DNA of 64,000 nt from contig JANBVO010000037.1 in assembly GCA_030052745.1 (NCBI GenBank), positions 248,001 to 312,000 of the forward strand. Reading direction: 5' to 3'. The stretch comes from Pleurostoma richardsiae (lineage: Eukaryota; Ascomycota; Sordariomycetes; Calosphaeriales; Pleurostomataceae). Shown piece by piece: positions 52,736 to 63,285 of the stretch. Within the stretch, counting starts at the first letter, position 1, and each line of letters opens with the position of its first letter. The notes under the pieces were generated by a model. That model was not told where the DNA came from. It searched no databases and saw only the letters and a list, made by a program, of their open reading frames with translations. The position numbers and the translations under genes were made by a program.

Positions 52736-53746
52736 GTGGCAGTATACTCTCTTCTCGGACCTGTTTCCCGGTCAGCCGGCCATCAGCTGGTGCCACGGAA
52801 CGGACGGTGGCCTGACTGGGGCGCTTTTACTCAGACTGATTGGACCACGACAACGTCCACTACTTACACCGGAGAGGAGACCACAGAGCAGAAGACTACC
52901 TCTTCGCAACCCACGACGTCTTCCTCGACGCTGCCTAGCCCCCGGACAACATCCGCTCCTACCCCAACGAAGAGTACACCTGCAGGCGGCAGCATCGCGG
53001 TTACCTCTGGAGTCAAAACGGGGAATACATCAGGAAGAGCCTCTACAGCTACTACGATCACACCAAAAGGAACAGCAAGTACTAGTTCAGGTGTTACTGA
53101 CGGAGGGAGTAGCGGAGGATTCAACGGAGGAGGAACCAGTGCGGGAGGGAGTAATGGAGGAGGGAGTAACGGAGGAGGAGAGACCACTGAAGGAGAGACC
53201 ACTGAAGGAGAGACCAGCGGAGGAGCTAACGGAGGAGGCCATGATTCTGTCACAGTGCCAGCTACTAGCGGTGCTATCGCGGCTACCGGAATGTTGACTA
53301 GTTCCGGGACAGGTTCAGGATCTGTGTCGGCTCTCTCAGGTCATGCTTCCGGGACGGGGTCTAAAAGCGAGAACCTCCCGACGATTCCATCCGAGACAAC
53401 TCCAATCCCAGCGACAAGCACAGGAGAGGTGGCAGTATCTTCGTCGTCACAGTCTTTTTCCGGTGCCAATGGTAGGGCCATTACTATATTCGAACCCAAG
53501 GCACGACTAATGAATGTTACAGGTGGTTCATCATCCGGCCTGGCAACTAGCACAGATTTGCTGGGAACAACAGCTACGACAGCTGAAACAGCAAGTGATT
53601 ATTCCACGAGCTTCTCGGGAGGGACGCTTTCCACAACTTCAACTAGAAGCATTCAGATCGCAGCAGCCATGCGTGTTCTAGAGCGTCGGTCATCACTCTG
53701 GTTTGGAACCTGGTTAGCCTTTCTGGCGGAAATGTTCCTGCTCTGA
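52736..53746 (+). CDS. Ser/Thr/Gly-rich wall-type protein, 5' end unresolved
   Basis: A frame of about 336 codons is highly rich in Thr, Ser and Gly (TTTTSTTYTGEETTEQKTT region, then GGSNGGGSNGGGETTEGETT), ending in a short hydrophobic C-terminus (LWFGTWLAFLAEMFLL) of the kind that directs GPI anchoring. This composition suggests an O-glycosylated cell-surface or wall protein. There is no ATG near the start of the frame (it opens at a GTG) and no signal peptide is visible, so a 5' exon is missing from my model, or the gene is decayed. Coordinates give only the open frame. The internal repeats at 53150-53220 are in frame. Confidence 0.5.
   Translation: MAVYSLLGPVSRSAGHQLVPRNGRWPDWGAFTQTDWTTTTSTTYTGEETTEQKTTSSQPTTSSSTLPSPRTTSAPTPTKSTPAGGSIAVTSGVKTGNTSGRASTATTITPKGTASTSSGVTDGGSSGGFNGGGTSAGGSNGGGSNGGGETTEGETTEGETSGGANGGGHDSVTVPATSGAIAATGMLTSSGTGSGSVSALSGHASGTGSKSENLPTIPSETTPIPATSTGEVAVSSSSQSFSGANGRAITIFEPKARLMNVTGGSSSGLATSTDLLGTTATTAETASDYSTSFSGGTLSTTSTRSIQIAAAMRVLERRSSLWFGTWLAFLAEMFLL
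53145..53225 (+). repeat. In-frame Gly/Ser and ETTEG tandem repeats
   Basis: Repeats of GGAGGGAGTAAYGGA (GGSNG) are followed by two copies of GGAGAGACCACTGAA (GETTE) and a variant copy. They lie inside the Ser/Thr/Gly-rich frame. Confidence 0.8.
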
Positions 53747-53911
53747 TACTCAGGCTCAAGGTCCCGTCATGGTTGGCAGGTTTAAGAAGACCAATGGTAG
53801 AACTCGGGCATGCCTTCGAAGTCTAATCAAGATGAAGCATTAAGCCATGGCCTGTGTATTGATTACAACAATGGAGGCAGTCAATCTGTCGGCCATCGCC
53901 GAATTACGAAT

Positions 53912-55381
53912 CTAGACTCTCCTCTCGACAACTTTGTCGAATACTCCCTCTAGCCAGTCAAGAGAGGCCTCTGCCAGCTGTGCCTCCGCGCCAATCTGGC
54001 AATGCTGTCCCGCGCCCAGCTCCGTCTTGAATTCATAAAGGTAGCTCAAGTTCCCCAGCTGGGCCGCCACCTCCTCTGGCTGCCCAGGTGCGTAATCGTC
54101 GTTCTCGCCCTTGCCTACGAACACGGGGATATGGATCTTGTCGAGAACACCGTCCAGCGTGATCTGCGAGATCTTCTGGAACCAGACATACGGGCTGGCC
54201 GTGTTGAACGCCCACAGGCCCTGGTCGACTACCCACCGGTAGTTCGACGGGGCCAGTGAACTGGCGTGGAAGGACATGATCGCCTCGTCAAATGCAGTCT
54301 TGTTGCCGCTGTCGTACAGAGTGAGTAACTCCGCCGGGAACTTCGCCCGCAGCGTCGCATACATCGAGTACAGCCCGTCGATGCACAGCAGCGCCGCCAG
54401 GCGCTTCTCGCGCGATGCGGCAATGGGTGCCAGCGTCCCACTAAAGGAGAACCCCGTCAGCGCGATGCGGGAATCGTCGACGTCGGGCCGGGAGAGGAGG
54501 CAGTCCACGGCGGGTGTCACTACCTCCCACCAGTCGTGGATGAAGCCGATGCCCTGCTGGCGCCTGACCGTCGGTTGGCCAGGTCCCTCAAAAGTCGCGA
54601 AATTCCACCCACGCGCCGTGATGGCACGGCCCATGGAGTGGTACAGTGCCTCTTGGCTGCCGTCGTATCCATTGCCGGCGAGGATGGTCGGGAGCTTCTT
54701 CCCGCAGCTCGGTGCGCTGTTCGGACCGTCAGGCGCAGCGGGATAGAAGTACATGGGGATGGTGAAATTGGGCCCCTGCACCGTGATCTTCTCGCCCGGC
54801 CGTGGCAGCAGCTTGATAGCGGATTCGAAGTCGGCAAGCTGTGAATCCCAAAGAGTCGCTAGACGGGGGTCAGTGACATTGCCGTGCAGGAAGAAGTCGG
54901 CGGCGCGATAGTATGTTGCGGCGCGGAAGTAGGCCTCGCGCGAGGCGACCGGGTTCTTCGTTGCTACCGCCTTGTCGTGGATGGCGTCAGCGAGGAATTT
55001 GAACTCCCGGTAGAAGGATTCAAAGTCTCCAGGGGTGATCTGCGCCGCGGCGCGAAGGACTTCGCCGGTGTTGGCACCGAAGTTGTTGGACAGGGAAAGA
55101 GTCTCGGCCAGCATGAAGTCAAACTCGCCGTCGGTGCTCAACGGCCACATGGTGGCATTGGCACTGTTTTGAGCAAGCTAGGCATTGAGCGTGTTAGCAG
55201 TCTGCCGATGAACTGGGCTGCAGATAGTCCAGTGTCTTTGCGGCCAGAGATACCTTGTCTAGAGACATACCGTGCCTATGAGCTGAGGGCTTAGGAGAGT
55301 AAAGGTGACCGTAAAGCGTAATATGATAAAGGACTGTGTTCTGAGAGAACGGTGAAGTCTGTCGAGACACAAGCCATACAT
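53912..55381 (-). CDS. Alpha/beta hydrolase (FrsA/DUF1100-like), probably secreted or membrane-anchored
   Basis: Preferred model of 458 aa: exons 55381-55271 and 55177-53912, 93-bp intron with donor GTATGT, branch GCTAAC and acceptor CCTAG, phase 0. Exon 1 adds a hydrophobic segment (SFIILRFTVTFTLLSPQLIG) that would act as signal peptide or anchor. A simpler alternative starts at ATG 55150 (412 aa, cytosolic). The core has MWPLSTDGEFDFML, RAADFFLHGN, the nucleophile motif GFSFSGT, the acid in GKGENDDY and His in GAGQHCQIG. Several N-glycosylation sites support secretion. Related fungal enzymes include polyketide-cleaving and pseudooxynicotine-hydrolase-like proteins; substrate unknown. Confidence 0.8.
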
Positions 55382-56163
55382 ATTAGAGGGGTGAACCACG
55401 AGGCCTTGTCTCTACTGATGCGATCTGAAGTAGTCATGACAGGCGGACGCTGGCTCACATTTATAGACTTGCGACGGAGGTGTCATCCTCTCAAAGCGGC
55501 CCGGGTTGCTCGGAAAGCCATTAGCCTCACCGGGCGTTGTCATGCAACAGCACTGTCGACAAAGACAGGTGCGTACGTCACGTTATTCGTCCGCAGTACT
55601 TGCTAGGCAGGAGATGCCGAAGAGAAACATCCTTCGGTACCCCATACGGAAAGGCCATTGGCGAGTGTTGGTGATTCAGCCCCGAAGGATTCGCTATACC
55701 GCTTCGTCATTTGAGGCTTTGGTCGTGAGCGGAAGCTCGTGTAGCCTCTGGATCGTTATGTATTGCTCGCGTTCGGTTTCGAAGGACACCAAAGATCGGA
55801 CTTTATTGCAAAATTTCCGAGAACGATAACGATAACGAGATCATATTAACCGCCACTCACTCTCTACACCGCAATATCACGCTCACCTTCGCGAGCTGGT
55901 AACGTTCGGAGGCCTCGTGTCATCATTCGACTATTCGAATGTCCTTGTGGTTGAAACAAACTCTGTGCCTGTCATACCAATTGTCCAGCTCTAGATTCAA
56001 CCTCAGTCGGCGTCCAAATGTATCGATCAAGAAGCAAATTCTATTTCGTCCACCAGCCTTTCTAATAATTCAAGAATCACCTAACTCATTTGCCATTCAC
56101 TGTCACTCCTTCCTATCTTTCCAATCCCCCAAAAGTCGTCGTATACGGGCGAAAAGTTTCTAG
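55382..56163. other. Intergenic region; no gene seen
   Basis: This is the promoter of the hydrolase and the 3' flank of the second dehydrogenase. Frames at 55352-55606, 55506-55829 and 55939-56163 lack support. The right half is AT- and pyrimidine-rich. Confidence 0.5.
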
Positions 56164-57427
56164 CTAGTATCCCTCCTTCCTGCTCACCCTATTAGTGAGC
56201 TCCTTGCCCTTGCTCAGCCGCTTGAGGTTATACTCCAGGATGGCAAACACGCGCGTGGCATAGCTCGTCGAAGCGCCGCTCACATGCGGAGTGATGATGG
56301 CGTTCTTTGCCTTCCACAAGGGATGGCCCTCGGGCAGCGGCTCAGGATCCGTCACGTCAAGCGCCGCGCCCCGAATCAGGCCCGTGTCCAGGGCATCAAT
56401 CAGGTCAGCCGTGTCGATGATCGGTCCGCGAGCAATATTCGACACATAGGTCTTCTTCTTGGAGAGTACTTTGAACTCGGGCGTCGAGATGAGCCCTGTC
56501 GTCTTGGGGGTCAGGGGTAGTGACACGACTAGGAGGTCCAGGCCCGAACCGAGGAATTCATGTAGATCCTCGGTAGATCCACCTGAGAACCACTTGGAGG
56601 GGAAGACGCCTTCTGGATCACCAAGACCCGGCGGCGTGTAGGAGTCGTCTCGCCGCGACTCCGGGGTAGAGCGAGCATGGAGCGTGTAGGCATGCACATC
56701 CATTCCCATCGCCGTAGCAACACGGGCGACCTGTCGTCCGATGCTGCCATATCCTAGAATGCCCCTGGATAATTGTAAGCTGGGTTGGTCGGTAACGGGA
56801 TAGAAGGTGGGATTTGCTTACACTCTCTTACTGACCGCGTCCTCTACTGGCTCAGTGCCCCTGACCCATTTCCCTTCACTCTGGAGGCTCAGGTACTTTG
56901 GAACTTGACAATGGTTAGTATAGGTCATCATAAACACATGGAATCAAGGGGCGTACTGTGGTGCTGGAAGGCTAAGAACGTCGTGATAACCCACTCCGAT
57001 ATCTGCGGTCTGGTTGATAGGCATGTCAGCTTGACCACCCAGGCTGAAGTCGGGGACATTTCGGAAGTCTCACTTACCCATGGACCCCGTTGGCAGTGCA
57101 GAACGTGATATCCGTGTCCGTAAACAGGGGATTCTGCAGGATATGGTTCGCCCCGGCGCTCATGAGCTGCACGTACTGCAGCTTAGGCGCCTCCTTTCTG
57201 GTAGGCAGGGCACTGCCGGTGAGGAGGATCGTCACGTCCTTCCACCCATCCTCCGGGAAGTCGTCGCGGACCTTAGTCTCGGACCAGAGGACCTCATGGA
57301 CGGCGACCTCAAGGTCGGGGAACTCCTTGTGGATACGCTCCAAGTCTTCCGGCGACGGCGCGAGCTGCGAGAGGACGAGGAGCTTGTGACCCTTCAGGGT
57401 AGGATTAGGGGTCCTCTTAACCAGCAT
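56164..57427 (-). CDS. D-isomer-specific 2-hydroxyacid dehydrogenase (second copy, spliced)
   Basis: NAD(P)-dependent reductase of 361 aa. Four exons: 57427-57078, 57009-56957, 56903-56822 and 56764-56164, introns of 53-68 bp. The joins give NGVHG-PQISEWVITTFLAFQHH, IPKYLSLQSEGKWVRG and VGILGYGSIGRQVARVATAMGM (Rossmann fold). Catalytic residues: Arg in NIARGPIID, Glu in DPEPLPEGHPLW and His in ITPHVSGAS. It differs from the intronless dehydrogenase at 38.9 kb in exon structure and in an insert after the Rossmann motif (YTPPGLGDPEG), so the two are distant paralogues. Substrate unknown; relatives reduce glyoxylate, hydroxypyruvate or other 2-oxoacids. Confidence 0.92.
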
Positions 57428-59709
57428 CTTGTCTATATCACGGAGTTTAAGATGAAGTGAAGCCTTGAGTCTGGGAGGTGTCGGATATGGCTTTTGTATC
57501 TCCCGCTTTCAAATCCCGCAGATCTCGATTTTGTTTGTGATGAGTTGAGGCACGCCTCGATGCGGGGCACGGAAGCGGCACGAATGACGCGATATCCGTC
57601 GGCAGTGGGGTCATATTCCAACAACGGATTCAGTCGTCCTCTCTGACCGAAAGTCGGATTAGAAGCTTCAGCCTAGCTTCCAGTTTTTGTAGCATCTCGA
57701 AATCGAAGGTTCTGAGATATTAATTTCTCACTTTGCATTTTGCGTTGTGAACTTCCTATAGTCAAAATGTTTCGTGTATGACTGGGATCGTATCAGAGTC
57801 AGGAATAAGTTATCGTGAATATTGGAGAGATATGCAAGTAGTCAGAAATGAGACAGACATGCCCATGAGACATCATCTGGGAGGCTAGTAAACAGACTTG
57901 TTGTGACATGACTACACCTGGTAGCTGCGAGAGACCTGCCGAGCTCCTTGTCAATGTAAGCAACAAGACTCGCGATAGGCTAGGTGACGAAAGATTGAAG
58001 GATATTTCCACCCAGCCTCTTGCATATAAGAAGTATTTATGTTTTCTAGGGGAAATATGATGGAAACATGTCCTAGTTCGCGATCACTCACACATTAGAG
58101 ACTATCGTAGGTCTCGTCTACCGTTGACAACTCTGCAGTGAGATTTGTGTCATGCACGCACCACTCGAAAGACCGGAGAACCTTGCATTTGAAAGCCTAA
58201 ACAGGTAAATTACCATGATAGCGACTTGATCCTAGGTTTAGCTGAGGTGAACGTGAACCTAGTTCATAGCAGGCAAGGTAAACCGATAACACTATGTCCA
58301 GAGCTGAAACAGCGGGCCAACAGCTACGTAGTAGCGGGGCACAATCATACCCAAGTTACTCAAGTCAACTGTAAAATGCTGGCGAAAGGCGTGGTGATAT
58401 ATGCAAGCCGTCAAAACGTCGACAGGCTACTCAACGGAGATGAGAAAGAGCCTGGATGCCGGAGACTAAGAGGCAAGCCAATTTCTGCCTCGAACTAGCC
58501 AAAGACCGCCGTTCGGCTTAGAAACAATATGAAAGACGCGGCGATGAGGGTGTAAGGAGGTTCACCCCGCAGCCGATGGCAGCACTCGGGAGTGCCGATT
58601 GTAAGCGCCGGGAGGGGCTCCGGGAGTGACGCGCGCACCCATTTAATGCTTGCGAGAGCATGGCACGGCTCATGCGCCACTAGAAGTAGGGACCAACATC
58701 CGAGCTTGAGCACGAAACTTGTACGTTATAGATATCCCGGCCCCGTAAAGAGTAGTGTCATATGGCCTGCACGGAAGGAAGTAACTGGACGAAAGGGCCA
58801 TGCCGTGACGGCCCCGTCGCATACGGCGACTCGCCGAGAAGTGCGGGTGGAGCCGAAAGCGTACAATACCCCTTGCTGGCGCGGGGGACTGGCGGTTGAA
58901 AGAGGGGATACAGAAGCCACGTACCGAGAACTTTGCCCGGGATCTTCATGCCAGTCAACCTTTGTCCAAGACTAAACAACTTTCCCCGCATAACAAAGCC
59001 GAGGATGGTCGCGTTGATGCCGCTTATATCGTCCGCGAGGGCTGCCTCATGTCACTTCCCGCAAATGTCTACGCTGCTTGAGGATTTGTTGAGGTTTATG
59101 GAGAAACAACCCGTCGCACCGCAAGCCCCCTTTTCCTTGCGAGACAACGTTGCTGCTATCCGGTGGCGCGATACAGGCCCGCACTTGCAGCAGAATAGCC
59201 TGCGAGTCACGCCCAGATAGCGCCATCCAGCCCGGGACGTCGCAGCAAAAATGATGCTGAATCGGACCCCGCTCCTATATACCTCCAGGGGTTCTCAGCG
59301 CCGTCTAATAGGGGGCGACCGACTGCCAAAGGGGTGGTCGGCCCCGCTGGTCTCTCGTCACCATCATTTCTCTGGGCGCCGAGTGTTGTTACATCCAGCC
59401 GGCGGACCTCGGGCATACATTAAGTGTCTGCAGCCTATCGCCGGGGTTAAATATTATCCTCGCTCGTTCGATGGACATGGCGCCGAAGAGATAAAGGGTG
59501 CGCCTGCCGCTCCGCAGCTCGATACACATCTGCGTTGCACTGGGATTCACGACAGGTCTTGTCTGTCCGCTACGAGGCGTCGCTCGTTAATAACATCAGG
59601 ATCTCTCTGCTCTGCAATCAGCTGGCAGACCGGAGCAGGGCGAGCTGGAGGAGGCTCCCGACTTGGGTCAAACAACATTGTCAGGCGTTACTCGGTAGAT
59701 AAGCCCAAG
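57428..59709. other. 2.3-kb gene-poor stretch, largest gap in the window
   Basis: This divergent region lies between the dehydrogenase (minus) and the ThDP enzyme (plus). Frames at 58226-58498, 58592-58975 and 58933-59220 have no domains. From 59251 the frame of the ThDP enzyme is open upstream of its presumed ATG for 153 codons. CACTCGGGAGTG at about 58586-58597 is a near-palindrome. No transposon or RNA gene was recognised. Confidence 0.45.
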
Positions 59710-61656
59710 ATGTACACGACATCGTTTGCCTTCTTCGAGGCGCTCTGGGAGGCTGGCGTCACCCATTGCTTCGTCAATTTAGGTTCTGACCACCCGAGCA
59801 TCATCGAGGCCATGGTCAAGGGCCAGCGGGAGAAGAAGGGCAGCTTCCCCCGCATAATCACCTGCCCCAACGAGGTAAGCTGGCTCCTGTCCCGCCCCCT
59901 ATTGCCGCGGATGCTCCGCAGACCGGCATCGATCTAGAACGCCGGACCCTAGAAGTGGTAACCCGGCCCGCTGATCCCCCGCAACCCGCAGATGGTCGCC
60001 ATGTCCATGGCGGACGGCTTCGCCCGCCGGACCAACAAGCCCCAGGCCGTCATCGTGCACGTCGACGTCGGCACGCAGGGCCTCGGCGCGGCCGTGCACA
60101 ACGCCTCGACGGGGCGCGCGCCCGTGCTCGTCTTCGCCGGCCTGTCGCCCTTCACGCTCGAGGGCGAGATGCGCGGCTCCCGCACCGAGTACATCCACTG
60201 GATCCAGGACGTGCCCGACCAGAAGCAGATCGTCGCCCAGTACTGCCGGTACGCCGCCGAGCTGCGCACCGGCAAGAACGTCAAGCAGATGGTGGGGCGG
60301 GCGCTGCAGTTCGCGCGCAGCGCGCCCCAGGGCCCCGTGTACCTGTGCGGCGCGCGCGAGGTCATGGAGGAGGAGATCGAGCCGTACAGCGTGCGGCGGG
60401 AGGTGTGGGAGCCGGTCGAGCTGGGCGGGCTCAAGGCGCGCGCGGTGGCGGAGATCGCGGACGCGCTGGTCGCGGCGGAACGGCCGCTCGTCATTACGGG
60501 GTACGCGGGGCGGGACAGGGCGTTCTCGCCAGCACTTGTGCAGCTGGCGGACGCTGTACCGGGGCTGAGGGTACTGGACACGGGAGGCAGCGACATGTGT
60601 TTCCCAGCGGACCATCCCGGGTGGTTGGGCCTGCGGTTCGGAAGGGAGGAGTTCATCAAGGAGGCAGATGTCATTCTTGTCATTGACTGCGACGTGCCGT
60701 TCATCCAGACTATGTGCAAGCCCCGAGACGACGCGGTCATTTTCCACGTCGATTGCGACCCGCTCAAGCAGATGATGCCCGTCTACTACATCGACGCCGT
60801 GCAGCGCCACCGGGCGGACAGCCTCACGACCGTGGAGCAGCTGACGGCGCACATCAAGGGTAACGAGACCCTACGGACGAAACTGTCGAGCAGCACCTTC
60901 AAGCAGCGGTGGGAGGCGCTGCGGCAGAACCACAAGGACAGGCTGGAGGATATCGCAGCGAGGGCGCGGCCGCTCGAGGACGGCTCGTTCGGCACTGGCC
61001 ACCTGTGCCGGGAGCTGCGGCGACTGTGTCCAGAGGATACGATCTGGAGTATCGAGGCCGTGACCAACACAGTCTTCGTGCACGACAACCTGCAACCGTC
61101 CACACCAGGCCACTGGATCAACTGCGGCGGCGGCGGCCTAGGCTGGTCGGGCGGTGGGTCATTGGGTATCAAGCTGGCGACGGACGAGGAGGCCGGGGGA
61201 GCGAACAAGGGGAAGTTTGTGTGCCAGATCGTGGGCGACGGCACGTTCCTATTCTCGGTCCCGGGCAGTGTCTACTGGATCGCGCGTCGCTACGGGATTC
61301 CGATATTAACAATCGTGCTCAACAATAAGGGTAAGTTGCCTGCTTCTATCCTTTCTTGCATCGCTCATGTTCATACCGCTTACACTCCTTTTACAGGTTG
61401 GAACGCCCCGAGGAACTCGCTGCTTCTAGTCCATCCGGATGGTCTCGGGTCAAAGGCGACGAACGAGGAGATCAACATCTCGTTCGACCCGGTACCCGAT
61501 TACTCCGGAATCGCGAAGGCCGCCGCTGGAGGCAGCCTGCACGCTGCTAGGGTTGACAACACTGCAGACCTAGAAGGAGTGTTGAAAGCGGCCATCGAGG
61601 CTGTCAAGGCGGGCGAGACGGCTGTCGTGGACTGCAAGGTCGTTAAGGGATGTTGA
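59710..61656 (+). CDS. ThDP-dependent 2-oxoacid decarboxylase/acetolactate-synthase-like enzyme
   Basis: Thiamine-diphosphate enzyme of 587 aa. Exons: 59710-59874, 59992-61330 and 61397-61656. The second intron (66 bp, in frame, stop-free) is supported by donor GTAAGT, acceptor TTACAG and restoration of VLNNKGWNAPRNS. The N-terminal PYR domain has GVTHCFVNLGSDHPSIIEAM and catalytic Glu55 in CPNE-MVAMSMADGFAR. The central domain is ordinary. The C-terminal ThDP motif runs from GDGTFLFSVPGS to NNKGW. Fungal members are usually labelled acetolactate synthase or benzoylformate decarboxylase, but this is not the mitochondrial Ilv2 type by sequence appearance. A start at 59251 would add 153 residues, beginning with an Arg-rich stretch. 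Substrate unknown. Confidence 0.9.
61331..61396 (+). other. In-frame 66-bp intron of the ThDP enzyme gene
   Basis: It starts GTAAGT and ends TTTTACAG; there is no stop codon and the length is a multiple of three. Retention would insert 22 residues directly inside the ThDP-binding motif after NNK, which would probably abolish activity. Confidence 0.85.
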
Positions 61657-62895
61657 GAGGACCTCTTCTCCTGTATGGTGGAGGAAGCGGGTACGAGGCC
61701 AGGAAGGCTGGGAACGTTGCATCGCATACACGGATCATTCTGCCAGGGAAAGGGCTCGAGAGACATGAAATGCATAATAGAGACAGACGTCGATACTGAC
61801 GGTGGTGTAGCCTGCCACCGTTTTGTGATGTTCACTGCAACAGAACCACCTGCCATGAGCATTATCTCAGTGCAAGCCTCGCCGCTCTCCATGATGCCCA
61901 TAGATGAAGACAATTGCCCGACCACCTCTCGGAAGCAGGGCCGACGTTCCCTCTGTAACCTCGATGTCCTCCGTCCTCCTCCACACGGTTTACTCCCGGA
62001 AGCCGAGCTCGAACAGGGATGACTCTGAATGGATTACTTGCGCATGGAGTATCATCAGTCAGATGTTCGGCTCCGTAAATGTGGAGTTATGGTTCGTAGA
62101 CCGAGTTGGCGGTTGAAGATGCGCTTATCAAACAGCAGATCGTCTCGGAGTCGTACCGGCAGTCTCAGCTGCATCCCTGATTGGGGGCTCTCTCGCCGCA
62201 GTCCGGACGTCACTGTAGGCGGCCCATGGGGTCACTTAGGGCTCACGAACGAGCAGTTAATTCTATGGTAGATAGGTTGAAAGGCCTTGCGGATACAGTA
62301 GTATTGTCACGAATGGGGTAGAAGAGCGTCGTCAGAAAGCAATGATGGCTGGGACACGGAGCTTGCTGAAGCGTCCAAGTTCTCCTCATGCGACCATCTG
62401 CCTCGCTTAGACTGCATTGTTGACGGACGACCAAAAGGGACGCAGGCCAATGGCGGCAGCCAAGACAAGTACCCTCTCGCCTGCAACACGAGTACCCATT
62501 CTCGTCTCATGCCGCGTGCCGGATCTGCACGTCGTCCCAAGTTCAACCGTGGAGCTCTGATGCGACAGTCTGATCCGCCGCTGTCGACGCCGATCTCTGC
62601 CATCGCCTCCAGGTTTGCCTTGGGCCATCGGCGTCCTGAGCGTCCAGATGACAGGCCATGCCGCCGTCTGAACTATCATGCTCATCATATAAAGATCACC
62701 TATGGTGCTCTTCATGCGCTCTTGTCTCTCCCTCCATACGCCGCCCACAAGCTCTTCCGTTCTTTCAGAGTTGACCTCTCGATCGTTACCAAACCCCGAG
62801 TTCTGTGAACTCGTTCCATTCTCTCGTATATACTTCTTTGCATCCCTTCGCTATTTTCACCGTCTGCCGGTCTTTTCAGTACTAAAACAAACAAA
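61657..62895. other. 1.2-kb intergenic region; no gene seen
   Basis: This is the 3' flank of the ThDP enzyme and the promoter of the small secreted protein. A TATATA lies at 62827-62832, 64 bp before the next ATG. Overlapping frames at 61675-62022, 62307-62603 and 62509-62808 have no features. Confidence 0.5.
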
Positions 62896-63285
62896 ATGCA
62901 CGCCACAACCACCATCCTCGTCACCCTCTTCGCCTCCCTCTCCTCCGCCGCCGCCCTCTACCCGCGGCAGAACGCCACGGCGGCCGCCGCGGGCGCTGCG
63001 GACTTCGGGCAGTGCACGCCGACGATGGACTTCCAGCTGGGCCGCCCGGGCCGCAAGGCAGATGAGGGCACGTTCCTGCCGACGGACCCGCTGGTGGCCA
63101 AGGGCCAGCAGGACGCGCTCAACCCCAACATCATCACGAATCGCATCTGCGACCAGCTCACCAACGTGTGCGACGCCAACGATGCGGCCAAGTCGCTGTG
63201 CGAGGACGCCAAGGCGCAGGTCGCGGCGCTGGGGACCAAGGACGCGACCACGGCCGACGCGTTCAATTCCGCGCTGGGATTTTAG
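62896..63285 (+). CDS. Small secreted cysteine-containing protein
   Basis: Intronless, 129 aa. The signal peptide is HATTTILVTLFASLSSAAAL, followed by YPR-QNAT, a possible processing site. The mature part has four cysteines (QCTP, RICDQ, NVCD, LCED) that could form two disulfides and a conserved-looking core, GQQDALNPNIITNRICDQL. In fungal genomes proteins of this type are sometimes mislabelled circumsporozoite-like; no function is known to me. The size and secretion fit an effector-like or wall-associated protein. The start has a TATA box 64 bp upstream and context AACAAAATG. Confidence 0.85.
   Translation: MHATTTILVTLFASLSSAAALYPRQNATAAAAGAADFGQCTPTMDFQLGRPGRKADEGTFLPTDPLVAKGQQDALNPNIITNRICDQLTNVCDANDAAKSLCEDAKAQVAALGTKDATTADAFNSALGF

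Noticed and set aside
59899-60852. 317-codon minus-strand frame opposite the ThDP enzyme
   Set aside because: Antisense shadow of a GC-rich coding exon; no domain or start context.
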